Shown piece after piece: positions 1 through 10,827 of a stretch of DNA of 64,000 nucleotides (position 1 is its first letter; the number at the start of each line of letters is the position of its first letter). A program made the position numbers and the translations under genes. Origin of the DNA: Paenibacillus chibensis (GTDB lineage Bacteria > Bacillota > Bacilli > Paenibacillales > Paenibacillaceae). The stretch is from positions 1-64,000 of the forward strand of contig NZ_BIMK01000016.1 in the NCBI RefSeq assembly GCF_004001045.1. Direction: 5' to 3'. A model generated the notes under the pieces. The model was not told the DNA's origin. It made no database searches and was given only the letters and a program-made list of their open reading frames with translations.

Positions 1-87
1 CTTTATAAATTCTGTAATCTTGAAAAAGCCGCAGCCGATCAGGTGGCTGACGCTGCAGAGGGGCCTTTTGTCCGGTTAGAAACGAAG

Positions 88-121
88 AGGCATCCGTCTC
101 TTGTCAGGGACAGATGCCTTG
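88..121 (-). terminator. Probable terminator of mntR
   Basis: An imperfect hairpin (AGGCATC...GATGCCT arms) ends two bases after the mntR stop on the minus strand. The following tract (CTTCGTTTC) is only weakly T-rich, so termination may be inefficient. Bases 1-87 hold no recognisable gene. Confidence 0.45.
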
Positions 122-122
122 T

Positions 123-548
123 TTACGAATCGCCCACTAGCTCATTGTGAATATTTCGCAAGTCCTGAAGACGCTGCTCATCCCGGCGGAAAAACTCTAC
201 AAGCGTTTCAATATGTGTGATGGAATCCCAGCTCAAGTGATGCTCGATTCCTTCCACATCGGTATAAATATGCTCATCAGACACGCCGATCATCGCTAAA
301 AATTCCTCCAGCAGCTTGTGGCGGTCCACCAGACGTTTGCCCATCTTCTTGCCTTTGCTGGTTAAAACGAGTCCGCGGTACTTCTCGTATATGAGATACT
401 CATCCTTGTCGAGCTTCTGAATCATTTTGGTAACCGATGAAGGATGAACCTCCAAGCCTTCGGCAATGTCCGAGACGCGAGCATATCCCTTTTCGTCAAT
501 CAGCTTGTAGATGCGCTCCAAATAATCCTCCATGCTGGGCGTTGGCAT
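123..548 (-). CDS. mntR: MntR, manganese-responsive DtxR-family repressor
   Basis: Manganese-sensing transcription factor that represses Mn uptake genes in Bacillales. It is 141 residues, close to the 142 of Bacillus subtilis MntR. The N-terminal winged helix (about residues 5-65) is followed by the dimerisation/metal domain. By counting, all six metal ligands known for B. subtilis MntR are present at the same positions: D8, E11, H77, E99, E102 and H103. The ATG is preceded by GAGGGAAGAAG. It is divergent from splB. No Mn transporter (mntH or mntABCD) is in the window, so its targets lie elsewhere; the Mn-riboswitch-controlled TerC gene near 44.5 kb is a functional relative. There is no SirR/FeoA-type extension, which fits MntR rather than iron-responsive IdeR. 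Confidence 0.93.
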   Translation of the reverse strand: MPTPSMEDYLERIYKLIDEKGYARVSDIAEGLEVHPSSVTKMIQKLDKDEYLIYEKYRGLVLTSKGKKMGKRLVDRHKLLEEFLAMIGVSDEHIYTDVEGIEHHLSWDSITHIETLVEFFRRDEQRLQDLRNIHNELVGDS

Positions 549-715
549 CTTCTTCCCTCTTTTCTCTTTTTAAGCATGAATCCTGGAACCCTAATACCTG
601 CTCTTGTAATGATACATGTTTCCGAGAGGACTTGGCAAGTCCTGCCGGGAAACGCCGCTTTTCCCACGACTGCCTACCAGAGGCCGCACACATAATAAAC
701 CGGAAAGGAGCTGAC

Positions 716-1789
716 ATGATGGGAACAGGTGTCACGGAAAGACCCAAGCGAACGCTGCGGCCCACCAAACCGTTCATTCCGGACCTTGTTTATTTTGAGC
801 CGGATGCGCTGAACTATTCCAAGGGCGTAAAAATCATGGAGTGGGTCAAGCAAAACAACATCCCGCTCCGGATGACCACTTCACACAACCGCATTACGAA
901 TCTGCCCGGCGACACGGATCTTGAAAAATACAAAAACGCCAAACGCACCCTGGTGGTCGGCGTCCGAAAGACGTTGGAATTTGATCAATCCAAGCCTTCC
1001 GCCGAATATGCGATTCCGATTTCCACCGGCTGCATGGGCCACTGCCACTACTGCTACCTGCAAACGACACTTGGCGCCAAGCCTTATGTCCGTGTATACG
1101 TGAACACGGAGGATATTCTGGCTTCGGCCAAACGCTATATCGAAGAGCGTAAGCCGGAGATTACCCGGTTTGAGGCCGCCTGTACCTCGGACCCCGTCGG
1201 CATTGAGCATATTACCGGCTCGCTTGCCGATCTCATTACCTTCATGGCGGACGAGGAATTCGGGAGGCTGCGATTCGTCACCAAATTCCATCATGTGGAC
1301 CCGCTGCTTAAGCTAAAGCACAACGGTCACACCCGCATCCGTTTCAGCGTGAACTCCGATTACGTGATCCGCCAGTTCGAGCCTTCCACATCCCACTTCG
1401 AGGAACGGATCGAGGCTGCCGGTAAAGTGGCTCACGCCGGCTATCCGCTCGGTTTCATCATTGCTCCGATCATTTGGTACGACGGCTGGGAAGAAGGCTA
1501 TGCGGACCTTCTGGCGCGTCTGGAGAAGACGCTTCCCAAGGATGCCACAAGCGATTTGACCTTTGAGCTGATCCAGCACCGTTTTACCAAAACGGCAAAA
1601 TCCGTTATCGAGCAGCGCTATCCCAAAACCAAGCTCGAAATGGACATCGAAAAACGCAAAAAGAAGTGGGGTCGCTGGGGACAATCCAAGTACGTATACC
1701 CCGATGAACAGCAAACCGCCCTGCGCGAATTTATCACAGAGCGGATTTTTGAGCATTTCCCTTCAGCCAACATTGATTATTTCACCTAG
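716..1789 (+). CDS. splB: Spore photoproduct lyase SplB (radical SAM)
   Basis: Repairs the 5-thyminyl-5,6-dihydrothymine spore photoproduct in DNA during germination by direct radical SAM reversal. The protein has 357 residues. The radical SAM cluster motif CMGHCHYC gives C106, C110 and C113, and ACTSD holds C156, which corresponds to the conserved H-atom donor cysteine (C141 in B. subtilis). The start at 716 is chosen because GGAAAGGAG lies 6 bases upstream; the frame is open further 5' but has no homologous content. The stop overlaps the convergent ccdA stop by four bases. No splA precedes it, although B. subtilis has splAB. No convincing sigma-G promoter was found, and the CATAATA at 691 is too close to the ribosome site. 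Its presence implies a spore former. Confidence 0.95.
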   Translation: MMGTGVTERPKRTLRPTKPFIPDLVYFEPDALNYSKGVKIMEWVKQNNIPLRMTTSHNRITNLPGDTDLEKYKNAKRTLVVGVRKTLEFDQSKPSAEYAIPISTGCMGHCHYCYLQTTLGAKPYVRVYVNTEDILASAKRYIEERKPEITRFEAACTSDPVGIEHITGSLADLITFMADEEFGRLRFVTKFHHVDPLLKLKHNGHTRIRFSVNSDYVIRQFEPSTSHFEERIEAAGKVAHAGYPLGFIIAPIIWYDGWEEGYADLLARLEKTLPKDATSDLTFELIQHRFTKTAKSVIEQRYPKTKLEMDIEKRKKKWGRWGQSKYVYPDEQQTALREFITERIFEHFPSANIDYFT

Positions 1790-2499
1790 AATTTCAACCA
1801 GTCCGGTGTAATGGCCTGCAGCCAGATTGTAATTTTCGTCATTTGGTTCGTGAACAGCAGGATGCCCATCAGGAGCATCAAGGCACCGCCAATCTTCATC
1901 ATGATGCCCGAATATTTCACGATCCATTTCGTGGAACCAATGAAGAAGGCGAGCACGAAGAACGGAATGGCGAACCCGAGCGTATAAGCGGTAATAAGCG
2001 GGAACCATGCACCGGGCTCCGTTGCCGCAAGCGCAATAATCGCTGCGAGAATCGGCCCTACGCAAGGCGACCAGCCTGCGGAAAAGCCGATGCCGAAAAT
2101 AAAGGAGCCTATGTAACCCGCAGGTTTGAATTTAAAGTCCATTTTGAAATCTCTCATCAAAAACTTGGGCTGAAAAATACCCACGAGAAACAGCCCCATC
2201 AATATAATCAAAATGGCGGAAAGCTGGCGAATGAGGTCCCGGTTGTTGTTAAAAAAATTACCGAACAATCCGGCCCCCACACCTAATGTGTAAAACACCG
2301 CGGAAAAGCCCAAGATAAACGCAAGCGTATGCGTCATGGTCCGGAAACGGACTTCTTTTTTGTTCTGCTCCGTTTTCAGCTGCTGAACCGACATCCCTGT
2401 AATATAGGATAAGTATGAAGGATACAAAGGAAGACAGCAGGGAGAGATAAAGGAAGCCAGTCCGGCAAGAAACGCGATCCAGACATTCAAGTTCGACAA
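1786..2499 (-). CDS. ccdA: CcdA, membrane thiol-disulfide electron carrier
   Basis: DsbD-family integral membrane protein that carries reducing equivalents across the membrane for cytochrome c maturation and spore-cortex thiol proteins. It has 237 residues, about six membrane segments, and the two conserved redox regions SPCCLPLYPSY (C21, C22) and GWSPCVGPI (C146). The start is TTG with AGGGGG seven bases upstream. It follows znuB by 18 bases with no terminator between, so it is probably transcribed as the last gene of the zinc uptake operon, which is an unusual place for it. No cytochrome c assembly genes (resABC) lie nearby. Confidence 0.88.
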   Translation of the reverse strand: MSNLNVWIAFLAGLASFISPCCLPLYPSYLSYITGMSVQQLKTEQNKKEVRFRTMTHTLAFILGFSAVFYTLGVGAGLFGNFFNNNRDLIRQLSAILIILMGLFLVGIFQPKFLMRDFKMDFKFKPAGYIGSFIFGIGFSAGWSPCVGPILAAIIALAATEPGAWFPLITAYTLGFAIPFFVLAFFIGSTKWIVKYSGIMMKIGGALMLLMGILLFTNQMTKITIWLQAITPDWLKF

Positions 2500-2517
2500 T
2501 GCCGTACCCCCTATAAT

Positions 2518-3327
2518 CTAATTCGAAAATCCCTTTTTGCCGGCCATCGTCAAAATCAGAAATGCGATCAAGAGAAGAACAATGGTTGCTCCTGGCGCCA
2601 AGTTCCAAATACCGGCAATGACGAGCCCGATAATCACGGCAATTTCGGAAATGACCACGGATAAAATCACGGAAGATTTGAAGCTGCGCGCTATGAGCAA
2701 GCTAATGGCAACCGGGATGGTCAGAAGCGCAGACACCAGCAGCGCCCCCACAATTTTGATCGCCGTACTGATCACCAGCGCAGTCAGAATCGTAATCAGC
2801 ATATTCAGTATGCGCACGGGCAGCCCGTTCACGCTTGCGGCATCCTCCTCAAAGCTGAGCAGAAAGAACTCTTTGAAAAAGAGAGCCACAACCACGGCCA
2901 CGACCAGCGTTACGGCGCCAACCACGTACAAATCCTGTGTATCCAGCGTATAGATGCTTCCGAACAAATAACTCATCACATCTGTATTGTAACCCATACC
3001 GAGCGTAAAAAACAAAGAAGCCAGCGCGACTCCGCCGGACATAATGATGGCAATGGACAGCTCGGCATAGCTTTTATACGCTTTCCGGAGCTTTTCGATC
3101 GCAAACGAGGCCAGCACGGCGAACACCAAGCCTGCACCCAGCGGGTATACCTCGATTAAAAAGCCTAAAGCAACCCCTGCAATGGTGACATGCGCCAAGG
3201 TATCCCCGATCATGGACAACCGGCGCAGGACCAGAAAAATCCCAATCAGCGGCGCGGTAATGCCGATCAGAATGCCGCCGGCGAGCGCACGCTGAAAAAA
3301 ATCACTAAGCATAATATCAATAGCCAA
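2518..3327 (-). CDS. znuB: Zinc ABC transporter permease ZnuB/AdcB type
   Basis: Membrane component of a metal-chelate ABC importer (ABC-3 family). It has 269 residues, about eight hydrophobic helices, and the family signature around LRRLSMIGDTLAHVTIAG near residues 33-50, the cytoplasmic coupling region that contacts the ATPase. The start is TTG with AAGGAGT ten bases upstream; an in-frame ATG five codons later (3312) is the alternative. It is the third gene of znuA-znuC-znuB-ccdA. Zinc rather than manganese is inferred from the His-rich ZnuA partner, the Zur-like box upstream of znuA, and a zur gene 3 kb away. Confidence 0.9.
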   Translation of the reverse strand: MAIDIMLSDFFQRALAGGILIGITAPLIGIFLVLRRLSMIGDTLAHVTIAGVALGFLIEVYPLGAGLVFAVLASFAIEKLRKAYKSYAELSIAIIMSGGVALASLFFTLGMGYNTDVMSYLFGSIYTLDTQDLYVVGAVTLVVAVVVALFFKEFFLLSFEEDAASVNGLPVRILNMLITILTALVISTAIKIVGALLVSALLTIPVAISLLIARSFKSSVILSVVISEIAVIIGLVIAGIWNLAPGATIVLLLIAFLILTMAGKKGFSN

Positions 3328-3360
3328 TTATAACGACTCCTTCTGCGGATGTTTCCATGA

Positions 3361-4113
3361 TCACGTCAGCGAATGCTGCAGATCCCGCTCCTCGCAATTT
3401 TGAATTTCATGAGAATGCCGGACATAAAAGTTGATCTTTCCGTTTTGCTGCTTGGGATTTTTTCCAAGATAGCTTTCCACCATCCCCATATCATGGGACA
3501 CCATAAGGAACGTCATATGATGATGCTCATGCATATGCGTGATCAGTTCAAAGAAATCCGCCTGCGTTTCTGCGTCAATGCCGACGGTAGGCTCATCCAA
3601 TATAAGCAAATCGGGCCGATTGATCATGGCTCTTGCCAGAAAAGCGCGCTGCTGCTGCCCTCCCGACAGTTGTCCAATTCTCTTTCCCGCAATATCCTGG
3701 ATTCCCATGACCTCAAGCGCGTCGTCGCATTTTTGCTGATGGCTTTTGCTGACTCTCTTAAACAGGTTTTTGTTATTGTAGAGGCCAGACAGGACCACTT
3801 CACGGACCGTTGCCGGAAACAAGGGATTAAAAGAGTTCTTTTGCGGCACATATCCGATCCGCTCCCAGTCCTTGAACCTCCGGATCGGCTGCCCGAACAG
3901 CTTGATTTGGCCACTACCTGCAGGCAGTAGACCCACGATCATCCGCATGAGCGTGGATTTTCCGGCGCCGTTGGAACCGATGATGCCCACAAAGTCTCTC
4001 TCCTTAACGGTAAAGCTCAAATCCGAGATGACCTGCTGTTCCCGGTAGGAAAAGGAGATATGCTCCAGCTCCACCACAGGCTCATGGCAATCATCAATGA
4101 TCGGCGTATACAT
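3361..4113 (-). CDS. znuC: Zinc ABC transporter ATP-binding protein
   Basis: ATPase of the zinc importer. It has 250 residues with Walker A GSNGAGKST (about residue 46), the ABC signature LSGGQQQR, Walker B LLILDEP and the switch histidine in MVSHDMG. The ATG has AAAGGTAG seven bases upstream. It lies between the binding protein and permease genes on the same strand, 33 bases from znuB and 47 from znuA, consistent with one transcript. The C-terminus is rich in charged residues, as in other Gram-positive AdcC/ZnuC proteins. Confidence 0.93.
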   Translation of the reverse strand: MYTPIIDDCHEPVVELEHISFSYREQQVISDLSFTVKERDFVGIIGSNGAGKSTLMRMIVGLLPAGSGQIKLFGQPIRRFKDWERIGYVPQKNSFNPLFPATVREVVLSGLYNNKNLFKRVSKSHQQKCDDALEVMGIQDIAGKRIGQLSGGQQQRAFLARAMINRPDLLILDEPTVGIDAETQADFFELITHMHEHHHMTFLMVSHDMGMVESYLGKNPKQQNGKINFYVRHSHEIQNCEERDLQHSLT

Positions 4114-4160
4114 GTGACATCTACCTTTCTATGTGAAATCCTTCTTTTTTTCTCGTATAA

Positions 4161-5123
4161 TTACCCCTGCAATGCCAACATCAAATTGGTTAAATTGTTG
4201 CGCATCAGACTGAAATAATCATCGCCGCGTTTCAGCTGCTCTTCGGTCAGCCCTTCCACGGGATTCAGCACGAGCACCTCGGCGCCCGTCTCGGAAGCCA
4301 ACGTTTTGGCCAGGCGATCCGATACCAGCTCTTCAAAAAAGATATAATGAATGCCTTTTTCCTTCACCAGCCTAGACAAATTCAGCAGATCACGAGCCCG
4401 CGGCTCGGCATCGGGGGACAAGCCCATAATGGCATGCTGCGTCAGCCCGTAATCCCGAGCCAAGTATCCGAAAGCCTCATGCGATACGACGATTTCCTTA
4501 CGGGGCATATCTTTCAACTGGTTTACGAATTGTTGATCCAGATCCTCGAGCTTCTTCTTCAGTACCAGGTATCTGCTCGTATATGCATCCTTATGGGAAG
4601 GATCCGCTTCGATATAGCTGTTCAGCATGTTCTCAGCCATGATCATGGCTGACTTCGGGCTCACCCACGTATGAGGGTCAACGTGCTGCAGATGATTATG
4701 GCCCTCGCCCTCGTGCTGATGCTCCTCGTCTTCGTCCGATTCAATCAGCTTCACTCCGCTGCTCACCTCGTAGGCCTTAACCTTCGAATTCCGGTTCAAG
4801 CCTTTCAGAAACTGAGGTACCCAGCCCTCCAATCCGGCACCGTTATAGAAAAAGAGCTGCGCTTTGGAGGTATTGACAATATCCTGGCTGCGCGGCGTCC
4901 AGTCATGGGGCTCCACGCCGGCCGGCAGGAGGTTGATGACGTTCGCATCTTCGCCGCCGATCGCTTTGGCAAATTCATATATGGGGTAAAAGGTGGTCAC
5001 GACGTTGACCTTTCCTTCAACGATTTTCCCCTGGCTCTGCGGGCCGCAGCCGGATGCTATTACGATCAGCATCAAAACCAAGCTCCATGCCGCAGCCGCC
5101 TTCAGGCGTACTGTCTTTTTCAA
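4161..5123 (-). CDS. znuA: Zinc-binding lipoprotein ZnuA/AdcA
   Basis: Extracytoplasmic zinc-capture lipoprotein (cluster A-I, TroA fold) that feeds ZnuBC. It has 320 residues, an N-terminal signal segment with lipobox IASGC, the expected PIYEFAKAIGG and GVEPHDWTP regions, and a His/Glu-rich loop (HQHEGEGHNHLQH) just before HVDPHTWVSP. That loop is typical of zinc rather than manganese binding proteins. The start is placed at TTG 5123 because TTAAGGAAGG lies about ten bases upstream and the signal peptide then begins with KKTVRLK. The frame continues open to an ATG at 5225, which would place a non-hydrophobic stretch before the signal peptide and would run through the operator. Confidence 0.92.
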   Translation of the reverse strand: MKKTVRLKAAAAWSLVLMLIVIASGCGPQSQGKIVEGKVNVVTTFYPIYEFAKAIGGEDANVINLLPAGVEPHDWTPRSQDIVNTSKAQLFFYNGAGLEGWVPQFLKGLNRNSKVKAYEVSSGVKLIESDEDEEHQHEGEGHNHLQHVDPHTWVSPKSAMIMAENMLNSYIEADPSHKDAYTSRYLVLKKKLEDLDQQFVNQLKDMPRKEIVVSHEAFGYLARDYGLTQHAIMGLSPDAEPRARDLLNLSRLVKEKGIHYIFFEELVSDRLAKTLASETGAEVLVLNPVEGLTEEQLKRGDDYFSLMRNNLTNLMLALQG

Positions 5124-5140
5124 TGGATTAGAACCTTCCT

Positions 5141-5159
5141 TAATCGTAAATTTTACTAA
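5141..5159 (-). promoter_or_regulatory. Zur-box-like operator upstream of znuA
   Basis: Read on the minus strand, TTAGTAAAATTTACGATTA has GTAAA/TTTAC arms around a single base. It matches the Bacillus Zur consensus TCGTAAT-N-ATTACGA at most positions. It lies directly upstream of the znuA ribosome site, where a repressor would block transcription. A zur-like gene is at 7961-8422. Confidence 0.65.
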
Positions 5160-5235
5160 TAAATTATAGAATGGGTGTTGAAAATTTGTCAACCGTATTA
5201 TGGATCCGGAGATGATTTCCATCAATCCTGAATCT

Positions 5236-5280
5236 AAAAAAAAGACGGAACACCTTTATTCCTAAAGGTACTCCGTCTTA
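5236..5280 (-). terminator. Terminator of metG
   Basis: On the minus strand the stem AAGACGGAgTACCTTT / AAAGGTgTTCCGTCTT is followed by eight T, a strong intrinsic terminator 53 bases after the metG stop. It isolates metG from the znu operon. Confidence 0.9.
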
Positions 5281-5333
5281 TTATTCCTCTATTCACTCCG
5301 GTTCAGACCGGATTCGATAGACTTCTTAAGCAA

Positions 5334-7640
<2,307 letters not shown>

Positions 7641-7686
7641 GGAAATTACCTATATTTCTTAATATACTGAACCATCACATCTGAAG

Positions 7687-7959
7687 TCAAGTCTGTTGGT
7701 CACGATCCTGTTGCCGATGCACGCCCTTTTTCTCCTTGCGCGGCGGAACCAGGTCCACTCCGCCCGGGTGAAACGGCTGGCATTTAGCAATCCGCTTGGC
7801 CGCCAGCCAGCTGCCCTTCAACGCTCCATGCACTTCTATCGCTTCCATGGCATAGGCGGAGCAGGTCGGATAAAACCGGCATGTAGGCGGCTTAAGCGGC
7901 GAAATCACCTTCCGGTAGAATACGATGGGACCCTGAGCGATTTTGCGGCTCACTCCCAT
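7687..7959 (-). CDS. yidD: YidD family membrane protein insertion factor
   Basis: Small protein of the YidD family (DUF37), implicated in efficient insertion or folding of membrane proteins with YidC/SecYEG. With the start at 7959 it has 90 residues. The family core [21 protein letters not shown], with its conserved cysteines, and [13 protein letters not shown] are both present, followed by a basic C-terminal tail. The start was placed at ATG 7959, one base after the zur stop, because the product then begins like other YidD proteins; the frame is open 14 codons further without a ribosome site. It is translationally coupled to zur. Confidence 0.9.
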   Translation of the reverse strand: MGVSRKIAQGPIVFYRKVISPLKPPTCRFYPTCSAYAMEAIEVHGALKGSWLAAKRIAKCQPFHPGGVDLVPPRKEKKGVHRQQDRDQQT

Positions 7960-7960
7960 A

Positions 7961-8422
7961 TTACTGCACCCTGTCAGCTTTGGAAGAACCTTGTTCCTCA
8001 TCCGAGCCGGACTGCTGGCAGTCCTTACAATAACCGAATACTTCGAATTTATGCGTCACAACCTGGAAGTCTTCCGGCGCATCCGCCAGATCGACCGGGC
8101 AAAAATGGATCGGATAGGTTCGCTGGCACTGCAGGCAGATCATATGGTGGTGATGGTGATCTTCGTTGCAGCTCGCCTTGAATTTCATTCCTTCCTCAAA
8201 TACCACCTGCTCGAGAACGCCTAGCTCCTGCATGACGCGAAGGTTCCGGTATACCGTGTCAAAGCTGAGACCGCTGTATTTCTTGCACATATATTCATAA
8301 ACATCCTTGGCCGACAAATATGCCGAATGTTCGCCGAATAATCTGGCGAGCGTCTTCCGCTGGTCGGTAATGCGCAGTCCCTGTTCCGACATGGCGTGAA
8401 TGATCTGGTCTGTCGAAAGCAT
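7961..8422 (-). CDS. zur: Fur-family metalloregulator, probably Zur
   Basis: Fur-family dimeric repressor. It has 153 residues with an N-terminal winged helix (residues 10-80, [18 protein letters not shown]) and a C-terminal dimerisation domain holding two structural zinc pairs, C96/C99 and C132/C135. A run of five histidines (89-93) lies at the regulatory metal site region. The ATG at 8422 is preceded by GGGAGGA, nine bases upstream. Fur, PerR and Zur look alike at this level. Zur is favoured because the only zinc transporter operon in the window lies 3 kb away behind a Zur-type dyad, but that is inference. yidD follows after one base. Confidence 0.8.
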   Translation of the reverse strand: MLSTDQIIHAMSEQGLRITDQRKTLARLFGEHSAYLSAKDVYEYMCKKYSGLSFDTVYRNLRVMQELGVLEQVVFEEGMKFKASCNEDHHHHHMICLQCQRTYPIHFCPVDLADAPEDFQVVTHKFEVFGYCKDCQQSGSDEEQGSSKADRVQ

Positions 8423-8555
8423 AACGCTCAATCCTCCCGTTTGTATCAAGGTAAAGCATTCCTGTAACTGTCATATTTCAATAAAAATTATCGAATTTCG
8501 CAGCCGTTTTACTACTTCTAATAATGCCTCAAAAGCTCCGGCCAGTCAATTCAGC

Positions 8556-8586
8556 AAGAGGGAACCCGGGTAACGGGTTCCCTCTT
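8556..8586 (-). terminator. Terminator of the siderophore-binding protein gene
   Basis: Hairpin AGAGGGAACCCg/gtaa/cGGGTTCCCTCT, 16 bases after the stop at 8602 on the minus strand. A long GC-rich stem, but no clear T-run after it. Confidence 0.6.
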
Positions 8587-8601
8587 AGGAATGAATGATT
8601 T

Positions 8602-9576
8602 TTACTTGATGAAATACGTTTTCAGGTCGTCGAGCATCAGGTTTGCCGCCAGCACGCCGCCGGCCGTGTTCCAGATCACGTCATCAACCTTGTGGGCATT
8701 GCCCTTTTTCACGACATCAAGGTTTTTCCAAAGCTTGTCGTTCGTCCATTCCTTTTCCATTTCATTGCCTTTGCCGTTTCCGGTTTCATAAGTGAAATAG
8801 AACAGGATGTCCCCGTCCATCTCCGGAATGCGCTCTTTGCCGACGTCATCGAAAAACCCTTCGTTATCCTGGGATTTCGGACGTGCAAAGCCTAGCTCGC
8901 TCAAAATAAGGCCAGAGAACGTGTCTTTATAGTACATGCGAGCCTTGCCTGCCATAAAGCGAACCATCGAAACCTTCATGTTCAGCTTGTCGCCAAGCTC
9001 GGCTTTGAGGTCAGCCACATGCTTGTCATAGGCCGCAAGCACTTCAGTGCCTTTCTCCTCTTGGTTAACGGCGTTCGCCCACAGCTTGAAATTTTCCTTC
9101 CACTCACCGCGCAGCGTTTCAGAGAAAACAGTCGGTGCGATTGCAGTCAGTTGGTCATAGATTTTCTCCTGACGCATTTTCGTACCCAAAATCAGATCCG
9201 GCTTCAGGGCGGCGATCGCCTCTATATTCGGCTGGCCTTCTTCGCCAAGGCTTTCTACGCCCTGCATTTGATCTTTAATATGAGGATACCAAGGATCTCC
9301 CGTCCAGGATTTTACGGCGCCGACAGGCTTGACTCCTATCGATAATAGAGCTTCGGTGCCTTCGTTAGTCAGAACGACGACGCGCTGCGGATGAGCAGGC
9401 ACCTTCACCTTGCCCATAATCGTATCAATCGTGCGCTCAGCATCTTCCGATCCTTGAGCCGCTTCCTTGTTATCGTTCCCGGTCGTTCCCGATGAGCTGC
9501 CACTGTCATTGCCGCAGGCCGAAAGCACGAGTACGGCTGCAAGCAGCATAAGTATCATGCCGTTCCATTTCTTCAT
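8602..9576 (-). CDS. Iron-siderophore ABC transporter binding lipoprotein
   Basis: Extracytoplasmic siderophore-binding lipoprotein of the FecB/FhuD/YfiY type (peripla_BP_2). It has 324 residues, a signal peptide ending in lipobox LSACG, a Ser/Gly/Asn-rich linker, then the two-lobed domain with HPQRVVVLTNEGTEALLSIG and the typical PNIEAIAALKPDLILG motif. The ATG at 9576 has AAAAGGGGAGAAC upstream. A perfect 7-1-7 Fur box lies 32 bases upstream of the start. It is divergent from two FecCD-type permease genes that are its likely partners; no ATPase gene is in this locus. The siderophore specificity cannot be read from the sequence. Confidence 0.9.
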   Translation of the reverse strand: MKKWNGMILMLLAAVLVLSACGNDSGSSSGTTGNDNKEAAQGSEDAERTIDTIMGKVKVPAHPQRVVVLTNEGTEALLSIGVKPVGAVKSWTGDPWYPHIKDQMQGVESLGEEGQPNIEAIAALKPDLILGTKMRQEKIYDQLTAIAPTVFSETLRGEWKENFKLWANAVNQEEKGTEVLAAYDKHVADLKAELGDKLNMKVSMVRFMAGKARMYYKDTFSGLILSELGFARPKSQDNEGFFDDVGKERIPEMDGDILFYFTYETGNGKGNEMEKEWTNDKLWKNLDVVKKGNAHKVDDVIWNTAGGVLAANLMLDDLKTYFIK

Positions 9577-9607
9577 AAGTATGTGTTCTCCCCTTTTATT
9601 ATCTCTA

Positions 9608-9622
9608 TGATAATGATTATCA
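9608..9622. promoter_or_regulatory. Fur box, binding-protein side
   Basis: TGATAATGATTATCA is a perfect 7-1-7 inverted repeat matching the Bacillus Fur consensus TGATAATNATTATCA. It lies upstream of the binding-protein gene (start 9576), so iron repression through Fur is likely. Confidence 0.88.
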
Positions 9623-9725
9623 GTAGCAATACTAATCCTAATTGAAACAGCTTTCACTTGTCAACAAATTAGGAAAATTAGCCCGTTTTTCGAATGGGCT
9701 TTCTATTTAGCTTCTCTTTTCTCAC

Positions 9726-9744
9726 TGAGAATGATATTCATTGA
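9726..9744. promoter_or_regulatory. Second, weaker Fur-box-like element, permease side
   Basis: TGAGAATGATATTCATTGA contains AGAATGATATTC, which fits the 6-1-6 GATAAT-type Fur repeats imperfectly. It lies about 70 bases upstream of the permease operon start at 9814, so both arms of the divergent locus would be iron-regulated. Confidence 0.65.
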
Positions 9745-9813
9745 CTTTAGTCCCCCCTCCCCTTAAACTTTTATATGTTATTTATTTTCCTGGGTAGGAA
9801 TGAGGGATATTCG

Positions 9814-10827
9814 GTGCAGACTGTTTGGCTGCATAAAACTACATACAAATGGATCGGCCTGATTGCCGGGATCGTTATTCTGCTATTAAGCATGGCCGCC
9901 AGCATTTTGTTCGGCGTACACAGCACGGGCTGGCGCCAGGTTCTGGAGGCATTCACCTCCTACAATGGAAGCACGGAGCATATCATCGTCCGCGAAGTCC
10001 GGGTGCCGAGAGCGCTGATCGCGGCTTTCGTCGGAGGCAGCCTTGGCATTTGCGGTGTGCTGCTGCAGTCGCTGACCAAAAATCCGCTTGCCGATTCAGG
10101 CATTTTCGGAATCAACGCCGGCGCGTCGTTGTTTGTCGTCGCTTCGTTCGTCCTTTTCGGCGTGAGCTCACTTGCTTCATTTACATGGATCGCATTCCTA
10201 GGCGCTGGGGTCAGCTGCCTATTCGTATTTATCCTTGGTTCTGCGGGCAGGCAGGGCCTTACGCCACTGAAAATCACCTTGGCGGGCGCAGCCATTACCG
10301 CTTTCTGCAGCTCGATGACCAATGGCATGCTCATTATTAGCGGACGAGCTATGGAGGAAGTACTTTTCTGGATGTCAGGATCGGTCGAGGGCAGAAGCCT
10401 GAATATTCTGTTGAGTCTGCTCCCTTACATGCTGGCCGCTTGGCTGATCGCCATGCTAATCAGTTCCTCGATCAACACCTTGATGCTGGGGGACGATGTC
10501 GCCAAGAGCCTGGGGCAGCGAACACTGCTGCTCAAGCTTACGATGGGAGCGCTTATCGTTGTGCTGGCGGGCAGCTCCGTGGCCGTTGCAGGTCCGATTG
10601 GGTTTCTCGGACTGGTCATCCCGCATATTACCCGGACGGTCGCAGGCAAGGATATCCGGTGGCTTGTCCCCTACAGTGCGGTGCTCGGCGGCATTTTGCT
10701 GCTGCTCGCCGATATTGCCGCCCGTTTCATTGCCATGCCGCGCGAAATCCCTATTGGCGTGATGACTGCCATTATTGGCGTTCCTTTCTTCATTCACGCT
10801 GCCAGAAAGGGGCTGTTAAAAAAATGA
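9814..10827 (+). CDS. FecCD-family siderophore ABC transporter permease 1
   Basis: Membrane component of an iron-siderophore importer (BtuC/FecCD fold). It has 337 residues and about nine to ten hydrophobic helices. Family motifs are VREVRVPRALIAAFVGGSLGI, LTKNPLADSGIFGINAGAS and a C-terminal GPIGFLGLVIPHITR. The GTG at 9814 is preferred because AGGG lies seven bases upstream; an ATG at 9775 in the same frame has no ribosome site. The stop overlaps the next permease start by four bases (ATGA). The pair would form a heterodimer with the binding lipoprotein encoded divergently, and would need an ATPase encoded elsewhere, as with the shared ATPase FhuC/YusV in other Bacillales. Confidence 0.9.
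   Translation: MQTVWLHKTTYKWIGLIAGIVILLLSMAASILFGVHSTGWRQVLEAFTSYNGSTEHIIVREVRVPRALIAAFVGGSLGICGVLLQSLTKNPLADSGIFGINAGASLFVVASFVLFGVSSLASFTWIAFLGAGVSCLFVFILGSAGRQGLTPLKITLAGAAITAFCSSMTNGMLIISGRAMEEVLFWMSGSVEGRSLNILLSLLPYMLAAWLIAMLISSSINTLMLGDDVAKSLGQRTLLLKLTMGALIVVLAGSSVAVAGPIGFLGLVIPHITRTVAGKDIRWLVPYSAVLGGILLLLADIAARFIAMPREIPIGVMTAIIGVPFFIHAARKGLLKK

Noticed and set aside
691..697. CATAATA as a sigma-G -10 of splB
   Set aside because: It would place the transcript start within the ribosome site, and no matching -35 was found.
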